Assembly (NCBI RefSeq): GCF_002741105.1
Contig: NZ_NIQU01000007.1
Location: forward strand, 186,001 to 250,000
Length of the DNA: 64,000 nucleotides
Reading direction: 5' to 3'
Source of the DNA: Pseudomonas sediminis
Lineage (GTDB): Bacteria > Pseudomonadota > Gammaproteobacteria > Pseudomonadales > Pseudomonadaceae
Shown here: piece by piece, positions 24,912 to 33,784 of the stretch
Layout of the letters: each line of letters begins with the position of its first letter
How positions within the stretch are numbered: position 1 is the stretch's first letter
The notes under the pieces: generated by a model
The model's database searches: none
Told to the model about the DNA's origin: nothing
Seen by the model: only the letters and a program-made list of their open reading frames with translations
Translations under genes and position numbers: made by a program

Positions 24912-26342
24912 ATGGTCGCCGACATCGCCTACCTGCAGCACAGTCAACAGCAGATCAACCAGCTGGACGCCACATTCGCCCAGCAACGCTCTGCCTTTGC
25001 CGCCAATCCGATGCCATCGGCCGAGCAACGTATCCAGTGGCTGAAATCCCTGAGCGAGCTGCTGACCCAGCAGCAGGACGCCCTGGTGGCGGCGATCTCC
25101 ACAGACTTCAGCAACCGCTCAGCCGACGAAACCCTGCTCGCCGAACTGATGCCCAGCCTGCACGGCATCCATTACGCGACCAAGCGCATCAAGAAGTGGA
25201 TGAAACCCTCACGACGTAGCGTCGGCATGCAGTTCATGCCGGCCTCGGCCAAGGTCATCTACCAGCCGCTGGGCGTGGTCGGCATCATCGTGCCGTGGAA
25301 CTACCCGCTGTTTCTCGCCATCGGTCCGCTGACCGGCGCACTGGCCGCCGGCAACCGGGTGATGATCAAGATGAGCGAGTCCACCCCGGTCACCTCGCAG
25401 TTGGTCAAGGATCTACTGGCGCGCATCTTCCCCGAGGATCTGGTCAGCGTCGCCCTGGGTGAAGCGGAAGTCGGCATGGCCTTCTCCAAGCTGCCGTTCG
25501 ACCACCTGCTGTTCACTGGCGCCACCAGCATCGGCAAGCATGTTATGCGCGCCGCCGCGGAGAACCTGACCCCGGTGACCCTGGAGCTGGGCGGCAAGTC
25601 TCCAGCCATCGTCTCTGCCGACGTACCGCTGGCGGACGCCGCCGAACGCATCGCCTTCGGCAAGACGCTAAATGCCGGGCAGACCTGCGTGGCGCCGGAC
25701 TACGTACTGGTGCCGCGAGACCGCATCGACGGTTTCGTCAGTGCCTACCGTGAGGTGGTGCAGCGCTTCTACCCGCAGCTCAAGGACAACCCGGACTACA
25801 CCGCGATCATCAACGAGCGCCAGCTGGCCCGTCTCAACGGCTACCTGCAGGATGCCGAAGCCAAGGGCGCGCGCGTCGTCCCGCTGTACCCCGAAGCCCA
25901 AGGCCGGCGCCTGCCGCAGAGCCTGGTGCTGGACGTCAACGACGACATGAAACTGATGCAGGACGAGATCTTCGGTCCGCTGCTGCCGGTGGTGCCCTAC
26001 GACCGTATCGAAGATGCCTTCGCCTACGTCAACGCGCGACCTCGCCCGCTGGCGCTGTACTACTTCGGCTACGACAAGCGCGAGCAGCAGCGCGTGCTGC
26101 ATGAAACCCACTCTGGCGGCGTGTGCCTGAACGACACCCTGCTGCACGTGGCCCAGGACGACATGCCGTTCGGCGGCGTCGGCCCGTCGGGCATGGGTCA
26201 CTACCACGGTCACGAAGGTTTCCTGACCTTCAGCAAGGCCAAGGGCGTGTTCATCAAGCAGCGTTTCAACGCCGCACGGTTGATCTATCCGCCGTATGGC
26301 AAGGCGCTGCAGAAGCTGGTCTACAAGTTGTTCGTACGCTGA
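24912..26342 (+). CDS. laoC: Aldehyde dehydrogenase LaoC (coniferyl-aldehyde-dehydrogenase type)
   Basis: A 476-aa NAD(P)-dependent aldehyde dehydrogenase. The coenzyme-binding IVPWNYPLFLAIGPLTGALAAGN, the general base Glu in TLELGGKSP and the catalytic Cys in NAGQTCVAPDYVLVP are all present. The C-terminal part is of the fatty-aldehyde/coniferyl type with a basic, hydrophobic end (IYPPYGKALQKLVYKLF), consistent with membrane association. It probably oxidises long-chain aldehydes made by LaoA. I chose ATG 24912 with AGGAGAAACCC upstream; the open frame extends into the repeat element and would add 35 repeat-derived residues. Confidence 0.88.
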   Translation: MVADIAYLQHSQQQINQLDATFAQQRSAFAANPMPSAEQRIQWLKSLSELLTQQQDALVAAISTDFSNRSADETLLAELMPSLHGIHYATKRIKKWMKPSRRSVGMQFMPASAKVIYQPLGVVGIIVPWNYPLFLAIGPLTGALAAGNRVMIKMSESTPVTSQLVKDLLARIFPEDLVSVALGEAEVGMAFSKLPFDHLLFTGATSIGKHVMRAAAENLTPVTLELGGKSPAIVSADVPLADAAERIAFGKTLNAGQTCVAPDYVLVPRDRIDGFVSAYREVVQRFYPQLKDNPDYTAIINERQLARLNGYLQDAEAKGARVVPLYPEAQGRRLPQSLVLDVNDDMKLMQDEIFGPLLPVVPYDRIEDAFAYVNARPRPLALYYFGYDKREQQRVLHETHSGGVCLNDTLLHVAQDDMPFGGVGPSGMGHYHGHEGFLTFSKAKGVFIKQRFNAARLIYPPYGKALQKLVYKLFVR

Positions 26343-26384
26343 TCTACGCGGGCCTGGCCCGCTCTACGCCTGGTGATAACAACA

Positions 26385-26930
26385 ATGAACGACACCACAC
26401 TCGACGCGCCGCAACTCTCGCGGCGCAGCCTGCTCAAGGTCGGTCTGATGGGCACAGCGCTGCTCGGCACTGCCGGGCTGACCGCAACGCTCAGCGGCTG
26501 CTCGGCCAGCACACCTGCTGGCGGTTACCTGATTCTGCGCAGCAGCGATCTGCCGTTTCTACGTGCGCTGATCCCGGTGATGCTCGACGGCGCCGTCAGC
26601 GCCGAACAGATGCCGCAGGCCATCGACGGTACGCTGAAGAGCCTCGACAGCAGCCTGGCGCACCTGTCGCCGGAGATGCTGAAACTCACCGTACAGCTGT
26701 TCGACGTCCTGGCCCTGCCCATCACCCGTGGTCCGCTGACTGGGGTCTGGGGCAGTTGGGACAACGCCAGCGGCGATGACGTGCGGCAGTTCCTCAAGCG
26801 CTGGCAAAACAGCAGCCTGAGCCTGCTGCGCATGGGCCATGCCTCACTGCTGCAACTGGTGATGATGGCCTGGTACAGCCGCCAGGAGGCCTGGGCGCAT
26901 TGCGGCTATCCCGGTCCACCTACCGTATAG
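26385..26930 (+). CDS. laoB: LaoB, Tat-signal accessory protein
   Basis: A 181-aa protein with a twin-arginine signal (SRRSLLKVGLMGTALLGTAGLTATLSGC). The RRSLLK core and a following lipobox-like LSGC suggest Tat export with possible lipidation. The mature part has no known catalytic motif and ends in HCGYPGPPTV. Such proteins often act as small subunits of membrane-bound GMC dehydrogenases (compare gluconate dehydrogenase subunit 3). It lies between laoC and laoA, so a role as LaoA partner is inferred. ATG 26385 was preferred over GTG 26373. Confidence 0.82.
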   Translation: MNDTTLDAPQLSRRSLLKVGLMGTALLGTAGLTATLSGCSASTPAGGYLILRSSDLPFLRALIPVMLDGAVSAEQMPQAIDGTLKSLDSSLAHLSPEMLKLTVQLFDVLALPITRGPLTGVWGSWDNASGDDVRQFLKRWQNSSLSLLRMGHASLLQLVMMAWYSRQEAWAHCGYPGPPTV

Positions 26931-26964
26931 CGGCTGACCCGTAGGCCGGGCCGGACGGCGAGCC

Positions 26965-27006
26965 GCTTCAGCCCACCCACAGCGGCCAGCTTTGGTGGGC
27001 TGAAGC
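26965..27006. repeat. REP-like inverted repeat between laoB and laoA
   Basis: Perfect 13-bp arms (GCTTCAGCCCACC and GGTGGGCTGAAGC) surround a 16-nt loop. It occupies most of the 143-bp gap between laoB and laoA and could form a strong hairpin in the transcript, lowering laoA expression or stabilising the upstream part. Confidence 0.85.
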
Positions 27007-27073
27007 CCACCCTACCCACTCGCTCCTACACGTGAAATTGCCGGCGTCACTGATAACGACAAGAGAGCCTGAA

Positions 27074-28666
27074 ATGCCTGTACCCGATCTGTTCAAGCAA
27101 GGCCTGACCAAGGGCTGGAAGACATACGACGGTTCGCGTCTGGAAAACGACCTGACGCTGGAGGCCGATGTCGCCATCGTCGGCAGCGGCGCCGGTGGCG
27201 GCACCACGGCGGAAATCCTCAGCGCCGCCGGCTACAAGGTGCTGCTGATCGAAGAAGGCCCGCTGAAAACCAGCGACGACTTCAAGATGCAGGAGGCCGA
27301 GGCCTACCCGAACCTTTATCAGGAGGGCATCGGCCGCATGAGCAAGGACGGCGCCATCACCATCCTGCAGGGGCGCGCCGTCGGCGGTACCACCCTGGTC
27401 AACTGGACCAGCAGCTTCCGCACGCCACCGCAGACCCTGGCGCACTGGGCCGAGGCCCATGGCGTGAAGGGCCATGATGTCGCTTCCATGGCGCCCTGGT
27501 TCGAGAAGATGGAGCAACGCCTGGGCGTCGCCCCCTGGGCCATACCGCCAAATGCCAACAACGAGGTGATCCGCACGGGCTGCGACAAGCTCGGCTATCA
27601 CTGGGCGGTGATCCCGCGCAACGTGCGTGGCTGCTGGAACCTCGGTTACTGCGGCATGGGCTGCCCAACCAACGCCAAGCAGTCGATGCTGGTCACCACC
27701 ATTCCCGCCACCCTCGACGCAGGCGGCGAGCTGCTCTATCTGGCTCGCGCCGACAAGCTGCTGATCGAAGGCGACAAGGTGGTCGGCATCGACTGCCTGG
27801 GCATGGACGCGCGCTGCGTGGCGCCCACCGGCAAGCGCATTCGCGTCAAGGCGCGGCATTACGTGCTGGCCGGCGGCGGCATCAACACGCCCGGGCTGCT
27901 GCTGCGCTCTGCAGTGCCTGACCCGCACAAGCGCGTCGGTCGACGCACCTACCTGCACCTGGTGAACTTCTCTGCGGCGCAGTTCGAGCAGGTCATCAAT
28001 CCCTTCTACGGCGCGCCGCAATCGCTCTACTCCGACCACTTCCAGTGGGATGACGGCACCACTGGCCGGCTGTCCTTCAAGCTTGAAGTGCCGCCACTGC
28101 AGCCGGCACTGACCGCCACCCTGCTCGGCGAGTTCGGCCGCGAGAACGCCCTGCGCATGGAGCAGTTGCCGCACACCAATGTGATGCTCGCCCTGCTGCG
28201 CGACGGCTTCCATCCCGATTGCGCCGAAGGCCGTGTGGAGCTGCGCGGTGACGGCAGCCCGGTGCTCGACTACCAGATGACCGACTACACCTGGGACGGC
28301 GTACGCCGCGCCTTCCTGACCATGGCCGAAATCCAGTTCGCGGCCGGGGCCAAGGCGGTGATGCCGATGCATGCCGATGCCGGCTACGTGAGAACGTGGA
28401 AGGAGGCCAAAGAGCTGATCGAACAGCTCGATCTCGCGCTTTACCGCACCCGCCTCGGCAGCGCCCACGTCATGGGCGGTTGCGCCATGGGCGAAGACCC
28501 GCAGCAGGCAGTGGTCGACAGCCTGGGCCGCCACCATCAGCTCGATAACCTGTCGATCCACGACGGTTCGCTGTTCCCCACCAGCATCGGCGCCAACCCG
28601 CAGTTGTCGATCTACGGGCTGACCTCGAAACTGGCCACCTTGCTGGCCGAACGGCTGAGGGCCTGA
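27074..28666 (+). CDS. laoA: GMC-type alcohol dehydrogenase LaoA
   Basis: A 530-aa FAD-dependent GMC oxidoreductase that in P. aeruginosa oxidises long-chain alcohols to aldehydes. The FAD fold is DVAIVGSGAGGGTTAEILSAAG (about residues 35-56). The second FAD contact AVGGTTLVNWTSSFRTP, the NVRGCWNLGYCGMGCPTNAKQS Cys-rich segment and the C-terminal GSAHVMGGCAMGEDP/NLSIHDGSLFPTSIGANPQ block with the active-site His/Asn are also present. I chose ATG 27074 (AAGAGAG upstream). It is followed one base later by a small membrane protein gene. Confidence 0.9.
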   Translation: MPVPDLFKQGLTKGWKTYDGSRLENDLTLEADVAIVGSGAGGGTTAEILSAAGYKVLLIEEGPLKTSDDFKMQEAEAYPNLYQEGIGRMSKDGAITILQGRAVGGTTLVNWTSSFRTPPQTLAHWAEAHGVKGHDVASMAPWFEKMEQRLGVAPWAIPPNANNEVIRTGCDKLGYHWAVIPRNVRGCWNLGYCGMGCPTNAKQSMLVTTIPATLDAGGELLYLARADKLLIEGDKVVGIDCLGMDARCVAPTGKRIRVKARHYVLAGGGINTPGLLLRSAVPDPHKRVGRRTYLHLVNFSAAQFEQVINPFYGAPQSLYSDHFQWDDGTTGRLSFKLEVPPLQPALTATLLGEFGRENALRMEQLPHTNVMLALLRDGFHPDCAEGRVELRGDGSPVLDYQMTDYTWDGVRRAFLTMAEIQFAAGAKAVMPMHADAGYVRTWKEAKELIEQLDLALYRTRLGSAHVMGGCAMGEDPQQAVVDSLGRHHQLDNLSIHDGSLFPTSIGANPQLSIYGLTSKLATLLAERLRA

Positions 28667-28667
28667 G

Positions 28668-29039
28668 ATGAGCAAGCTGATCGCCTTTTTCCTGCTGGTA
28701 GCCGGGGTCATCCACCTGCTGCCAGTGGTCGGCGTGCTCGGCGGTGAACGCCTCAATGCGCTGTATGGCATCGCTCTCGACGAGCCCAACCTGCAGATAC
28801 TGATGCGCCACCGCGCGGTGCTGTTCGGCCTGCTCGGCGCCCTGCTGGTGGCAGCGGCGTTCGTTCCGGCGCTACGTAGCGCGGCCCTGACCGGCGGACT
28901 GATCAGCGTGCTCGCGTTCCTCCTGCTGGCGTGGAGCGCGCCCGTCTACAACGAGGCTTTGCGCCGCGTGGTAATCGCCGACTGGATCGCCCTCGCCTGC
29001 CTGATACCGGCACTGCTGCTGCACCTGCGCAGCCACTGA
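28668..29039 (+). CDS. Small four-helix membrane protein, unknown function
   Basis: A 123-aa hydrophobic protein with about four TM helices (LIAFFLLVAGVIHLLP; VLFGLLGALLVAAAFVPAL; LISVLAFLLLAWSAP; VIADWIALACLIPALLL). It starts one base after the laoA stop and so is probably co-transcribed with lao. It also immediately precedes coaD. In databases such proteins are sometimes carried along as phosphopantetheine adenylyltransferase, but nothing in the sequence supports that. Function is unknown. Confidence 0.8.
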   Translation: MSKLIAFFLLVAGVIHLLPVVGVLGGERLNALYGIALDEPNLQILMRHRAVLFGLLGALLVAAAFVPALRSAALTGGLISVLAFLLLAWSAPVYNEALRRVVIADWIALACLIPALLLHLRSH

Positions 29040-29116
29040 GCTTTCGTCACGCTTGGCCGCGAGGGAAACGCTGCGCTACCATCCGCGACTCTTGCCGCCT
29101 CGAACAGGACGAAGCG

Positions 29117-29599
29117 ATGAATCGAGTGTTGTACCCGGGTACCTTCGACCCCATCACCAAAGGCCATGGCGATCTGGTCGAGCGCGCCGCGCGGCTGTTC
29201 GATCACGTCATCATCGCTGTCGCCGCCAGCCCCAAGAAGAACCCGCTGTTCCCGCTGGAACAACGTGTCGAGCTGGCCCGCGAGGTGACCAAGCATCTGC
29301 CGAATGTCGAAGTGGTGGGTTTCTCCTCGCTGCTGGCGCACTTCGTCAAGGAACAGAACGCCAATGTCTTCTTGCGCGGCCTGCGTGCGGTGTCGGACTT
29401 CGAGTACGAATTCCAGCTGGCCAACATGAACCGCCAACTGGCGCCGGACGTCGAGAGCCTGTTCCTCACCCCGTCGGAGAAGTACTCCTTCATTTCCTCG
29501 ACCCTGGTGCGCGAGATCGCCGCCCTGGGTGGTGACATCACCAAGTTCGTTCACCCCGCCGTGGCCGACGCGCTGAACGAGCGCTTCCGCAAACACTGA
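29117..29599 (+). CDS. coaD: Phosphopantetheine adenylyltransferase
   Basis: Catalyses the fourth step of coenzyme A synthesis, transferring AMP to 4'-phosphopantetheine. The 160-aa length is typical. The nucleotidyltransferase motif TxGH is present as YPGTFDPITKGHGDLVERA. The second motif is RGLRAVSDFEYEFQLANMNRQLAP and the ISSTLVREIAALGGD motif lies near the end. ATG 29117 lies in a weak purine context and gives the canonical N-terminus MNRVLYPGTFDP. Confidence 0.97.
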   Translation: MNRVLYPGTFDPITKGHGDLVERAARLFDHVIIAVAASPKKNPLFPLEQRVELAREVTKHLPNVEVVGFSSLLAHFVKEQNANVFLRGLRAVSDFEYEFQLANMNRQLAPDVESLFLTPSEKYSFISSTLVREIAALGGDITKFVHPAVADALNERFRKH

Positions 29600-29604
29600 A
29601 AGCC

Positions 29605-29700
29605 GGCCACTCGTGGCCGCCTGATGACCCTCTCCCATTCATGGGAGAGGGTAGAAGCGACGCCAGGATTCCCCCCTCTCCCGTATACGAGAGAGAGGGC
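29605..29700. repeat. Cluster of short palindromes between coaD and fdx
   Basis: Three hairpins follow coaD: GGCCAC-TC-GTGGCC (29605-29618), a perfect 12-bp pair ACCCTCTCCCAT/ATGGGAGAGGGT with a two-base loop (29627-29652), and a less perfect CCCTCTCCCGTATACGAGAGAGAGGG (about 29674-29699). The last two share the CCCTCTCCC arm and look like a tandem repeat unit. None has a T-run. Confidence 0.75.
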
Positions 29701-29809
29701 AAAGCGACTGCCTGACCAGGCTCATGGCACAAGGCTCGCCAATCCGGCACAATTCGCAGCATCGTTGCCCGTAAAGTGTCGAAGCCAGCGCCTCGACAGG
29801 AGTTGCCCC

Positions 29810-30061
29810 ATGTCCCTGATCATCACCGACGATTGCATCAACTGCGACGTCTGCGAACCCGAGTGCCCCAACGGTGCCATTTCCCAGGGTGAGGAGATCT
29901 ACGTGATCGACCCCAACCTGTGCACCGAATGCGTCGGCCACTATGACGAGCCGCAATGCCAGCAGGTGTGCCCGGTGGACTGCATCCCGCTCGACGAGAA
30001 CAACGTCGAGAGCAAGGATGAACTGATGCAGAAGTATCGCATCATCACCGGCAAGGCCTGA
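29810..30061 (+). CDS. fdx: YfhL-type 2x[4Fe-4S] ferredoxin
   Basis: An 83-aa ferredoxin. The first cluster motif is CxxCxxCxxxC at Cys9, 12, 15 and 19. The second cluster uses LCTEC, then the Cys in EPQCQQVCPVDC, with the eight-residue insertion between Cys pairs typical of the AlvinFdx/YfhL class. The C-terminal helix ELMQKYRIIT is also characteristic. It carries low-potential electrons in the cytoplasm; partners are unknown. AGGAG lies upstream of the ATG with nine bases spacing. The coaD-fdx order is conserved in Pseudomonas. Confidence 0.95.
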   Translation: MSLIITDDCINCDVCEPECPNGAISQGEEIYVIDPNLCTECVGHYDEPQCQQVCPVDCIPLDENNVESKDELMQKYRIITGKA

Positions 30062-30168
30062 TCCACCCCGGGAGGCTGCGGGCTTCCCGTTTCCCCCGCG
30101 CCGTTCTGCCCTCCTCTGAGCAAGGCTGTTAAGCTTCCAGCCTCCCTCAGCCGCCTCTGGTAGATCGC

Positions 30169-31851
30169 ATGTTGCGCAAACTCCTGCTATCGACCCTGCT
30201 GCTCGGTGCCAGCCTTCTCGCTCAGGCCGCTCCGCAGCAACCCGCCATTGCCACCGCTCACCCAGCAGCGACCGCTGCAGCACAGCAGATGCTCGATGCC
30301 GGCGGCAACGCCTTCGATGCCGCCGTGGCAGCCAGCGCCGCACTCGCCGTGGTCGAACCCTATGGCTCAGGGCTTGGTGGCGGCGGTTTCTTCCTGCTAC
30401 GTACTGCCGGCGAAACGCCTGGCTACGACTTCCTCGATGCCCGCGAACGCGCGCCCCTGGAGGCCAAACCGGACCTCTATGTCCGCGATGGCAAGGTACA
30501 GCGTGAACTGTCGCTCAACGGTGCGCTGGCCGCTGCCATTCCGGGGCTACCGGCGGCGTTGGTCGAACTGGCCGAAAAGCACGGCCGCCTGCCGCTGAAA
30601 ACCAGTCTGGCTCCGGCAATCCGTCTAGCCAATGAAGGCTTCGCGGTCGACCGCGTCTACCGCGAACGCGCAACCTGGCGCCTGGCCGCGCTGCGTGACG
30701 ATGCCGAAAGTGCCAAGCTATTTCTCGACCAGGGCGAAATTCCCGCCGAGGGCCATCTGCTGCGTCAGGCGGATCTGGCTGCCACCCTGCAAGCACTGGC
30801 CGAGCATGGCCGGGAGGGCTTCTATACCGGCCCGATAGCCGAGCGCCTGGTCAGAGGCGTGCGCCATGCCGGCGGCATCTGGTCCGAGGATGACCTGCGT
30901 GAGTACCGTATTGCCCGCCGAGCGCCACTGCGCTTCCCCCTGGAAGATGGCCGTGAGTTGATCAGCGCACCGCCACCCTCGGCTGGCGGCATAGCCCTGG
31001 CGCAAAGCCTGGCGATACTCGAACAACTGCCCTGGCGCGACGCCGAGCCCGTACAGCGCGTGCATTACGTGGTCGAGGCGCTGCGCCGCGCTTATCGTGA
31101 CCGCGGCCTGCTGGGCGACCCCGACTTCATCAAGAATCCCGTAGAGCAGTTGCTGTCGCCGGGGCATCTGGCCGTGCTCGCCGGCAGCATCGACCCCGAG
31201 CAGGCGACCCCCAGCTCCAGTCTGCCGCCTGCCGGCACCTGGCACGAAGGCGATCACACCACTCACTTTGCCGTACTCGATGCCGAGGGCAATGCTGTCG
31301 CTGCAACGCTGTCGATCAACCTGCCGTTCGGCGCCGCCTTCACCGTGCCCGGCACTGGCGTGCTGCTCAACGACGAGATGGACGACTTCGCCGCCGATGT
31401 TCAGGGCGTCAACGCCTATGGCCTGGCCGGCAGCCAGGCCAATACCATCGCAGGCGGCAAACGCCCGCTGTCATCCATGAGCCCGAGCTTCATCGAAAGC
31501 AGCGACGAATTCACCGCCTTCGGCACCCCCGGCGGTAGCCGTATCCCAAGCATGGTGCTGCTGTCGATGCTCGAATACCTGGACGACAAGCCCATCGAGC
31601 GCTGGCCTGCGGTGGCGCGTTACCACCACCAGTTCATGCCCGACGTGATCGAGCATGAGCCAGATACCTTCAGCGATGAACAAGTCGCCGAGCTGCAACG
31701 GCGCGGCTACGAACTCAAACGCCTGGATCGGCAGTACGGCAACCAGAAGGTGCTGTTCTGGGACAAGGTCAGCGGCGAGGTACAGGCGGCGAGCGATCCA
31801 CGCGGGATAGGCACAGCACTTCCACAAGCTGTGAACGAAGGCTCGGAGTGA
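30169..31851 (+). CDS. ggt: Gamma-glutamyltransferase
   Basis: A 560-aa periplasmic proenzyme with a signal peptide (LRKLLLSTLLLGASLLAQAAP). It hydrolyses or transfers the gamma-glutamyl group of glutathione. The large subunit has ATAHPAATAAAQQMLDAGGNAFDAAVAASAALAVVEPYGSGLGGGGFFL. The autocleavage site is before the Thr in GDHTTHFAV (about residue 364), which becomes the N-terminal nucleophile of the small subunit. SGLGGGGF and the late PLSSMSPSF and GTPGGSRI motifs complete the oxyanion and glutamate sites. It converges with the Na/Pi gene across a perfect palindrome. Confidence 0.95.
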   Translation: MLRKLLLSTLLLGASLLAQAAPQQPAIATAHPAATAAAQQMLDAGGNAFDAAVAASAALAVVEPYGSGLGGGGFFLLRTAGETPGYDFLDARERAPLEAKPDLYVRDGKVQRELSLNGALAAAIPGLPAALVELAEKHGRLPLKTSLAPAIRLANEGFAVDRVYRERATWRLAALRDDAESAKLFLDQGEIPAEGHLLRQADLAATLQALAEHGREGFYTGPIAERLVRGVRHAGGIWSEDDLREYRIARRAPLRFPLEDGRELISAPPPSAGGIALAQSLAILEQLPWRDAEPVQRVHYVVEALRRAYRDRGLLGDPDFIKNPVEQLLSPGHLAVLAGSIDPEQATPSSSLPPAGTWHEGDHTTHFAVLDAEGNAVAATLSINLPFGAAFTVPGTGVLLNDEMDDFAADVQGVNAYGLAGSQANTIAGGKRPLSSMSPSFIESSDEFTAFGTPGGSRIPSMVLLSMLEYLDDKPIERWPAVARYHHQFMPDVIEHEPDTFSDEQVAELQRRGYELKRLDRQYGNQKVLFWDKVSGEVQAASDPRGIGTALPQAVNEGSE

Positions 31852-31856
31852 CCGAA

Positions 31857-33698
31857 TCAGGAGAGCCTGATCAGGCTCTCCTGTTCGTCACCGAACTTGC
31901 GCAGTTCCCGGAACAAGGCCTGCTCGCTGCCCAGCATCAGCACGTTGCGCAGGCTCTGGAAGATGCGACTGACGTAGCCCAGGTCATTCATCAGCGAGCT
32001 GGTCTGCAGGCCGTCGAGATGGCCGTAGCGCACCTCAGCGAACAGCCGTTGGCGGAACTGCGCATCAAAGCTCGCTGCCTGCTCATCCAACCACCGCAGG
32101 CGTGACTGCCACATTTCGTCAGGCATGTCCGAGCGTGCCAGCTCGCGCACCTCGTGCAGAGTCGTCAACAGATGACGACGCAACTCCACATAGGCATCGC
32201 GCGCCGCCGACGGTGGCGCATCGAGGTAATGGCCAAGGTTCTTCTGCAGGTGCTTGGCATCCTTGACCGCATCTACCAGTTGCAGCGCCGCCAGCTGGCA
32301 GCTGATCCAGAACTGCTGGTGCGCTTCATCCATGGGCAAGTCCATGCGCCCCATGAAGCTCAGCAGATCGCCATACACACCCTTGATGTGAAACTGATAC
32401 AAGTGCTCGGCATCGAGGCCACCCGGTGCGGGCTTGGCCTGCAACACCCGCTCATCCCCTTTGGCCTGCGCCAGTTGATCGACCGGCAGATACAGGGCAT
32501 GGCAGATCACCTCCAGGCTCAAGCGGCCAAGATGCCCCAGCTCCTGCACCACCGCGCCGGATGCTGCATCGACCGAATCCAGAGCGCGCTCGTTCAGATA
32601 GCGGGCGCGGGTACGCTCGGGCTCGGTCACCTGCTCGGACGCCAGTTCGGTAATCAATACCTGCGGCTCGACTCGGTCCGGCAGCCAACGAATCAAGTAC
32701 TGAGCCAGGCGCCTCTGAAGTGGCCAGAACAGCGCCACGCCCATGGCATTGAACAGGGTGTGGAACATCGCCAGCTGAATCAGGCTGTTCTCGCCAAGGC
32801 CCAACGGCTCGGCCAAGACATGCACCAGCCAGGTCAGCGGACCGAGCAGACAGAAGGCGATAACGCCGGTGGTGATGTTGAACAGCACATGGGCCAGCGC
32901 CAGGCGCTGGCCGTTGCGGTTACCGCCGAGCGAGCCGACGAAAGCGGTGGTCACGCTGCTGCCGATATTCGAGCCAATGGCGATGGCCAGGCTCTGACCG
33001 AGCTCCAGCTGACCACTGGCCAATGCAGCCAGCGTCAGCATCAGCGTGGCGTGGCTCGATTGCAGCACCACGGTAATCGCCATGCCGATGGCGGTGAACA
33101 GCAGCGCCCCACGCAGTCCGCCTTCCTGCAGGCCGGTCATGTCCAGCCCATCACCGAAACTGGCGAAACCTTCCTTGATCTGGTCAATGCCGAGAAAGAT
33201 GAAAGCGATACCCAGTACGATGCGCCCGGCTGCCTTGCTCTTGGGCCCGAAGAAACCGGCCAGCACACCGAACACCAGCAGCGGCAGGGCCAGCGGACTC
33301 AGGCTGAGATTTTGCCCGGCCAGCGCCAACAACCAGATGCCGCTGGTAGCGCCGAGGTTGGCACCGAACAGAATGGCGATACCGCCGGCCAGCTGGATCA
33401 GCCCAGTACTGATAAAGGCGATGGTCAGCAGCGATACCAGGGTACTGGACTGCAGCAACAGGGTGCCGCCGACACCGAACAACAGGCTCTTGAACGGCGT
33501 GGACGTACTGCGCCCGAGTATCTGCTCCAGCTTGCTGCCCGCCAGCTGACGCAGGCCTTCTTCCAGGCACTGCATGCCGAACAGGAAGATCGCCAAACCG
33601 GCGCAGAGTTGCAGCCAGCCCTGGCTGAACCAGAACGAGGCGATCAGCCCCGACACAACCAGCAACAGCATCACCCAGCGCAGGGACTTTATTACCAC
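31857..33698 (-). CDS. Na+/phosphate cotransporter (NptA/YjbB type) with C-terminal PhoU-like domain
   Basis: A 613-aa membrane protein. The two inverted PNaS repeats are marked by QSS motifs (GGTLLLQSSTLVSLL and AITVVLQSSHATLML), each with adjacent Gly/Ala-rich helices such as GANLGATSG and GSNIGSSVT. About eight to ten TM helices fill residues 1-330. The last 240 residues are soluble, helical and PhoU-like. It is expected to move phosphate with sodium across the inner membrane; direction and substrate are inferred from the family. It converges with ggt and ends within a palindrome. Confidence 0.9.
   Translation of the reverse strand: MVIKSLRWVMLLLVVSGLIASFWFSQGWLQLCAGLAIFLFGMQCLEEGLRQLAGSKLEQILGRSTSTPFKSLLFGVGGTLLLQSSTLVSLLTIAFISTGLIQLAGGIAILFGANLGATSGIWLLALAGQNLSLSPLALPLLVFGVLAGFFGPKSKAAGRIVLGIAFIFLGIDQIKEGFASFGDGLDMTGLQEGGLRGALLFTAIGMAITVVLQSSHATLMLTLAALASGQLELGQSLAIAIGSNIGSSVTTAFVGSLGGNRNGQRLALAHVLFNITTGVIAFCLLGPLTWLVHVLAEPLGLGENSLIQLAMFHTLFNAMGVALFWPLQRRLAQYLIRWLPDRVEPQVLITELASEQVTEPERTRARYLNERALDSVDAASGAVVQELGHLGRLSLEVICHALYLPVDQLAQAKGDERVLQAKPAPGGLDAEHLYQFHIKGVYGDLLSFMGRMDLPMDEAHQQFWISCQLAALQLVDAVKDAKHLQKNLGHYLDAPPSAARDAYVELRRHLLTTLHEVRELARSDMPDEMWQSRLRWLDEQAASFDAQFRQRLFAEVRYGHLDGLQTSSLMNDLGYVSRIFQSLRNVLMLGSEQALFRELRKFGDEQESLIRLS
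31859..31882. terminator. Perfect 24-bp palindrome between convergent ggt and Na/Pi genes
   Basis: Arms AGGAGAGCCTGA/TCAGGCTCTCCT are fully complementary with no spacer. It begins eight bases after the ggt stop and includes the last codons of the minus-strand gene. The position suits a bidirectional transcription end, but neither side has a long T-run, so intrinsic termination is uncertain. Confidence 0.55.
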
Positions 33699-33784
33699 CG
33701 TTTCTTCCTTTTCTCGGCGTTCAAACGCAAACGGCCTCTCGCCTCCGTGAGGAGACGAGAGGCCGCATCAAGCGGTGTAGCGGA

